Below the pieces are notes generated by a model. That model was not told the origin of the DNA, did not search any database, and was given only the letters and a program-made list of their open reading frames with translations. 15,550 bases of DNA from Lachnospira sp. UBA5912 (lineage in GTDB: Bacteria; Bacillota; Clostridia; Lachnospirales; Lachnospiraceae). Of this stretch, positions 12,492 to 15,550 are shown piece by piece. The DNA is taken from the NCBI GenBank assembly GCA_002435585.1, contig DJDY01000041.1, forward strand, positions 524 to 16,073, read 5' to 3'. Positions within the stretch are counted from its first letter, which is position 1. Each line of letters starts with the position of its first letter. Both the position numbers and the translations under genes were made by a program.

Positions 12492-13484
12492 ATGAATCTT
12501 AAAGGCAGGGATTTTTTAACATTAAAGGACTATACACCAGAGGAGATAGAATATCTTATAGAGCTTGCAGCAAAGCTTAAGAAGATGAAAAAGGATGGTG
12601 TTGTTGAACAGCCACTTCTTGGAAAGAATGTTGCACTTATATTCGAAAAGACAAGTACACGTACAAGATGTTCGTTCGAGGTAGCAGCACATGACCTTGG
12701 TATGGGAGTTACATATCTTGACCCTAAGGGTTCACAGATAGGAAAGAAGGAAAGTATAGCAGATACTGCAAGAGTTCTTTGCACTATGTTTGAAGGTATT
12801 GAATATAGAGGTTTTGGACAGGAAATAGTAGAAGACCTTGCTAAGTATTCATCAGTTCCTGTATGGAATGGACTTACTAATGAATATCATCCAACACAGA
12901 TGCTTGCAGATATGCTTACAATAAAGGAAAAGCTTGGCAGATTAAAGGGTGTTAAGTTTGTATACATGGGTGATGCAAGATATAACATGGGTAATTCACT
13001 CATGATAGTATGTTCTAAGTTAGGATTACATTTTACAGCATGTACAGCTAAGGAATATTTCCCTAATGAAGAGCTTGTTAACCAGTGCAAGGAATGGGCT
13101 AAGGAAAGCGGTGGCTCAGTAACACTTACAGAAAATGTAGAAGAAGGTACTAAGGGAGCAGAGGTACTTTATACAGATGTTTGGGTATCTATGGGAGAGC
13201 CTGATGAAGTATGGAATGAAAGAATCAAAGCATTACTTCCATATCAGGTTAACAAAAAAGTTATGGATAATGCAGATAAGAATGCTATATTTATGCACTG
13301 CCTTCCAGCCTTCCATGATCTTAAGACAACTATCGGAAAGGAAATACACGATAAGTTTGGCCTTGATGAGATGGAAGTTACAGATGAGGTGTTTGAGTCA
13401 GAACAGTCAGTTGTGTTTGATGAGGCCGAGAATCGTATGCATACAATAAAGGCAGTTATGGCAGCTACACTTGGTGCATACTAG
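12492..13484 (+). CDS. argF: Ornithine carbamoyltransferase
   Basis: This 330-residue cytosolic enzyme joins carbamoyl phosphate and ornithine to make citrulline, in arginine synthesis or, run backwards, in the arginine deiminase pathway. Carbamoyl-phosphate binding residues are seen in STRTR (55-59) and HPTQ (133-136). Ornithine-site residues lie in the DVWVSMGEP loop and MHCLP (268-272). Long stretches ([40 protein letters not shown]) resemble the enteric ArgF/ArgI and catabolic ArcB branch more than Bacillus anabolic ArgF. No other arginine gene is in the window, so direction of use is open. The start at 12492 has GGAG six bases upstream. ATGs at 12468 and 12480 lack ribosome sites. Confidence 0.95.
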   Translation: MNLKGRDFLTLKDYTPEEIEYLIELAAKLKKMKKDGVVEQPLLGKNVALIFEKTSTRTRCSFEVAAHDLGMGVTYLDPKGSQIGKKESIADTARVLCTMFEGIEYRGFGQEIVEDLAKYSSVPVWNGLTNEYHPTQMLADMLTIKEKLGRLKGVKFVYMGDARYNMGNSLMIVCSKLGLHFTACTAKEYFPNEELVNQCKEWAKESGGSVTLTENVEEGTKGAEVLYTDVWVSMGEPDEVWNERIKALLPYQVNKKVMDNADKNAIFMHCLPAFHDLKTTIGKEIHDKFGLDEMEVTDEVFESEQSVVFDEAENRMHTIKAVMAATLGAY

Positions 13485-13501
13485 GAATAGATTATTACAC
13501 G

Positions 13502-13537
13502 CGGGATTTGTGCCTGCGCACATTTGACACAAGCCCG
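13502..13537 (+). other. Hairpin between argF and the next gene
   Basis: CGGG (13502-13505) plus TTGTG (13508-13512) pairs with CACAA (13528-13532) plus CCCG (13534-13537), leaving a small internal bulge. A GTGC/GCAC helix (13511-13522) is an alternative inside. No T run follows, so it is unlikely to be a complete terminator and may be a processing or stability element within an argF operon transcript. Confidence 0.4.
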
Positions 13538-13572
13538 ATATGTTAAAAACATGTGCGGAAATGAGGAGTAAT

Positions 13573-13857
13573 ATGTATTATACAACAAGTGGTTCATACA
13601 AAAAGACAAAGATGATTATAGACTACACAAATATTGTTCTTACAGTTGCAGCTACAGTAATATTTATTATTGTCCTGTTTTTAAGAAGCAGAAGCGGAAT
13701 ACTTTTTCCTATAGAGTTTCTTCTTGGAACAATAGTTAATGCACTTACATCTGTTAAGCATTTTATTAATGGTAATAAAGTGTCAGGTCTTATAGTTGCA
13801 GTTGTTGCAGTAATGCTTGCAGTTATGACAGTTGTCACTGCACTTATCGTTTTATAG
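13573..13857 (+). CDS. Small three-helix membrane protein of unknown function
   Basis: This 94-residue protein is not firmly recognised. After a short hydrophilic start (MYYTTSGSYKKTKMIIDYTN) it has three hydrophobic segments at about residues 20-38, 42-62 and 71-94, consistent with three membrane helices and no large soluble domain. The start at 13573 has AGGAG four bases away, which is tight. An in-frame ATG at 13561 would give four more residues but has a poorer site. It lies 88 bases after argF and 41 before birA, so it probably shares a transcript with birA. I have an impression of similar small proteins at this place in other Lachnospiraceae, but cannot name a function. Confidence 0.75.
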   Translation: MYYTTSGSYKKTKMIIDYTNIVLTVAATVIFIIVLFLRSRSGILFPIEFLLGTIVNALTSVKHFINGNKVSGLIVAVVAVMLAVMTVVTALIVL

Positions 13858-13898
13858 AATGTTTAAGAGATTGCAGCAGATTCAGGTGGTATAAATAT

Positions 13899-14897
13899 AT
13901 GAAATCAGAAATATTACATCTGCTAAGGTGTGCAGATGGCTATGTGTCAGGTCAGCAGCTGTGTGAGACATTTGGAGTATCAAGAACAGCTGTGTGGAAA
14001 GTTATTAACCAGTTAAAGGAAGAAGGATATGTGATAGATTCTGTTCAGAATAAAGGTTACAGAATTATAGAATATCCTGATATAATAACGGCTTCTGAGA
14101 TAGAGAGCCTTTTGCTTGACGATAATGGAAATATGCAGGGAATATGTCAGCATATCAGGTATTTTGAAGAGACTGATTCTACTAATAACCAGGCGAAGCT
14201 TGCAGCAGAAAAGAATGCGCCAGATGGTACACTTTTCGTAGCTGAGTGCCAGACAGGTGGACGTGGGAGAAGAGGCAGAACATGGGTATCACCAGCAGGA
14301 AGCGGTATATGGATGAGTCTTCTTTTAAGACCGGATATTAGTCCGGAGAGTGCATCTATGCTTACACTTGTGCTTGCAGTTGCCATGGTTGAGGCTATCA
14401 ATAAAGAGGTTCAGGATGCCAGATGTTTTGTCAAATGGCCCAATGACATAGTTCTTAATAACAAGAAGATAAGCGGAACCCTCACCGAGATGAGTGCAGA
14501 GATGGAGCGTATACATTATGTGGTTATAGGTATCGGAATTAATGTTAACACAACAGATTTTGATGAGTCTATAAAGGATATGGCAACATCTATATATCTT
14601 GAAACGGGAAAGAAAGTTAAGAGAAGCAACATAATAGCTGCATTTTCACGTAGTTTTAAGAAGTACTATGAAGAATTCTTAAAGACACAGGATCTTACTC
14701 TTCTGATAGATAGATATAACGAACTGCTTATTAACAAAGGAAGAACAGTAAAGGCGATATATGCAAATAAGGAACTTATTGGTGAGGCTCTTGGAATCAA
14801 TAAGGAAGGAGAACTTATTATAAAAACAGAGGATGGATGTGAGACTGCCATAAGAGCTGGTGAGGTCTCGGTGAGAGGATTATACGGATATGTATGA
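13899..14897 (+). CDS. birA: Bifunctional biotin-[acetyl-CoA-carboxylase] ligase and biotin operon repressor
   Basis: This 332-residue protein activates biotin to biotinyl-AMP and attaches it to a lysine of carboxylase carrier domains. Its N-terminal winged helix (residues 1-60, with GVSRTAVWKVINQLKEEGY as recognition region) marks the group II form that also represses biotin genes. The catalytic domain has GGRGRRGRTW (120-129), the biotinyl-AMP loop, KWPND (179-183), KISGTLTE, and VIGIGINVN. A C-terminal SH3-like domain covers roughly 280-332. The length is normal. AGGTGG (13884-13889) lies nine bases before the ATG. The stop overlaps the next gene by eight bases, so the two are translationally coupled. 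No biotin synthesis genes or clear BirA operator are seen in the window. Confidence 0.96.
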   Translation: MKSEILHLLRCADGYVSGQQLCETFGVSRTAVWKVINQLKEEGYVIDSVQNKGYRIIEYPDIITASEIESLLLDDNGNMQGICQHIRYFEETDSTNNQAKLAAEKNAPDGTLFVAECQTGGRGRRGRTWVSPAGSGIWMSLLLRPDISPESASMLTLVLAVAMVEAINKEVQDARCFVKWPNDIVLNNKKISGTLTEMSAEMERIHYVVIGIGINVNTTDFDESIKDMATSIYLETGKKVKRSNIIAAFSRSFKKYYEEFLKTQDLTLLIDRYNELLINKGRTVKAIYANKELIGEALGINKEGELIIKTEDGCETAIRAGEVSVRGLYGYV

Positions 14898-15225
14898 TAA
14901 TGATGAGAATGTAGTATTATGTGCTTCGAATTCTTATGAGAAGAAATACTATTTTAATCCGGATTTTGACAGGCTTCCGGAGGATATTAAAAATGAGCTG
15001 AAGATTATGTGCGTGTTATTCACAGAAGAAGTTGGCGGCATACTTGATCTTGAGTTCGATGAGGATGGAACATTGTTGTTTAAGTCAACAGCAGACGAGG
15101 GAGACCTTTTATATGACGAGATAGCATGTGGTCTTCTTGTTAAGAAGAACCAGTATGAGAAAAGAGAGTTGTTGGAATCTCTGGAAATGTTTTATAAAGT
15201 GTTTTTCTTAGGACTTGACGGCTGA
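14890..15225 (+). CDS. Conserved small protein of unknown function (DUF6145-like)
   Basis: This 111-residue soluble protein has no recognised catalytic motif. It is acidic, with an N-terminal VVLCASNSYEKKYYFNPDF, a central IMCVLFTEEVGGILDLEFDE and a C-terminal ESLEMFYKVFFLGL. From memory this resembles the DUF6145 proteins found beside birA in Lachnospiraceae, but I cannot confirm it without a search. The ATG at 14890 overlaps the birA stop by eight bases, and AGAGGA (14874-14879) serves as ribosome site. That implies coupled expression with birA and perhaps a linked role, although none is known. No signal peptide or membrane helix is evident. Confidence 0.8.
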   Translation: MYDNDENVVLCASNSYEKKYYFNPDFDRLPEDIKNELKIMCVLFTEEVGGILDLEFDEDGTLLFKSTADEGDLLYDEIACGLLVKKNQYEKRELLESLEMFYKVFFLGLDG

Positions 15226-15479
15226 TAATTTAATAGTTGTAAGCCATATTACCTTAAAGAATATTAATAATAATTATCAGATAAAGTGGGTGTCGAAAGT
15301 AGAAAGTATTTTACAACAGATAGAAACAATATTTTTCACTTTTGGCACTTGCATTATAAAATTATAAGAAACAAGCTATAAATGAGTAATTCTGTATACT
15401 TTTCTGTATTTGTTCATTTATAGAATGTTCATTTATTGAAAAAATTAAAAGAATAAGAATGAAAGGCTATAAAGTTGAT
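15226..15479. other. Spacer before dusB
   Basis: No gene or convincing terminator is visible in these 254 bases. A possible promoter is TTTTCA (15333-15338), a 16-bp spacer and TATAAA (15355-15360). Between it and dusB are short direct repeats: TTCTGTAT twice (15390-15397, 15402-15409) and a 15-bp tandem duplication (15411-15440). These would lie in the 5' leader of dusB if that promoter is used. Confidence 0.45.
15411..15440. repeat. 15-bp tandem duplication upstream of dusB
   Basis: TGTTCATTTATAGAA (15411-15425) is followed directly by TGTTCATTTATTGAA (15426-15440), 14 of 15 bases identical. It could be a paired binding site or a recent slippage duplication. Confidence 0.7.
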
Positions 15480-15550
15480 ATGAATATAGGTTCAGTTAAT
15501 ATAAAAACTCCCATAGCCTTAGGACCAATGGCAGGTGTAACAGACCTGCC
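15480..15550 (+). CDS. dusB: tRNA-dihydrouridine synthase, 5' end only
   Basis: The last 71 bases encode MNIGSVNIKTPIALGPMAGV and then TDLP, cut by the window end. The GPMAGVTDLP segment is the FMN-binding start of the Dus barrel (usually APMAGVTD), so this is a flavoenzyme reducing uridine in the D-loop of tRNA. DusB is the usual member in this lineage. The start is uncertain. ATG 15480 matches the family's N-terminus, with AAAGG 13 bases upstream. An in-frame ATG at 15459 would add seven residues but has a weak ribosome site. The preceding glycine in place of the usual alanine of the motif is minor. Confidence 0.85.
   Translation, partial: MNIGSVNIKTPIALGPMAGVTDL

Noticed and set aside
13177..13449. 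90-codon frame within argF on the same strand
   Set aside because: It is an out-of-phase reading of conserved argF codons with no ribosome site.
15343..15354. TGGCAC next to TTGC, resembling a sigma-54 promoter
   Set aside because: The two elements touch directly, whereas sigma-54 sites need about five bases between TGGCAC and TTGC.

Overview
The window looks like the chromosome of a low-GC, Gram-positive gut clostridium, most likely Lachnospiraceae. The grounds are the AT-rich non-coding DNA, strong AGGAGG-type ribosome sites, a Firmicutes-type DnaE, a SleB/SH3 cell-wall hydrolase, and a birA / small conserved protein / dusB order that I associate with that family. Every recognised gene is on the + strand. 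I see no rRNA, tRNA, CRISPR array, insertion sequence or phage gene.

Layout. 1-348 is non-coding, with a Fur-like palindrome and a degenerate 20-bp repeat. It precedes a small YbaN/DUF454 membrane protein (349-738). Next is a transport and resistance block. A promoter at 794-822 leads into a sequence that matches the fluoride (crcB) riboswitch and overlaps an intrinsic terminator (940-1035). Together they control a PF00999 cation/proton antiporter (1082-2278). A marR-MATE efflux pair follows (2597-4394), translationally overlapped, with a perfect 18-bp inverted repeat upstream. A decayed C-terminal piece of a chromate transporter lies at 4460-4627.

The 325 bases between that remnant and dnaE are the most unusual part. 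An extended -10 promoter (4671-4679) opens into a GC-rich run of hairpins closed by GAA or GAAAA loops (4681-4800). After it come another hairpin, a seven-codon reading frame and an intrinsic terminator that ends 27 bases before the dnaE start codon. This could be a separate small RNA of about 240 nt, an attenuating leader for dnaE, or a dispersed repeat.

The housekeeping block is dnaE (4953-8489), pfkA (8632-9606), a terminator, a SpoU-family rRNA methyltransferase (9810-10631) and a strong terminator (10807-10838). A secreted SH3-SleB wall hydrolase follows (10956-11963). Its promoter carries TGTAAC-N5-TGTAAC, the consensus of the WalR (YycF) regulator of wall hydrolases. Then come ornithine carbamoyltransferase (12492-13484) with its own promoter, a three-helix membrane protein of unknown function, the biotin ligase/repressor birA, a small conserved protein overlapping birA, and the first codons of dusB running off the end.

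How the genes fit together: the first third is ion and toxicant handling (fluoride-gated antiporter, drug efflux, chromate transporter relic). The rest is core replication, glycolysis, translation, wall and biotin functions. The main regulatory inferences are the fluoride riboswitch, the WalR-like box and the dnaE leader.
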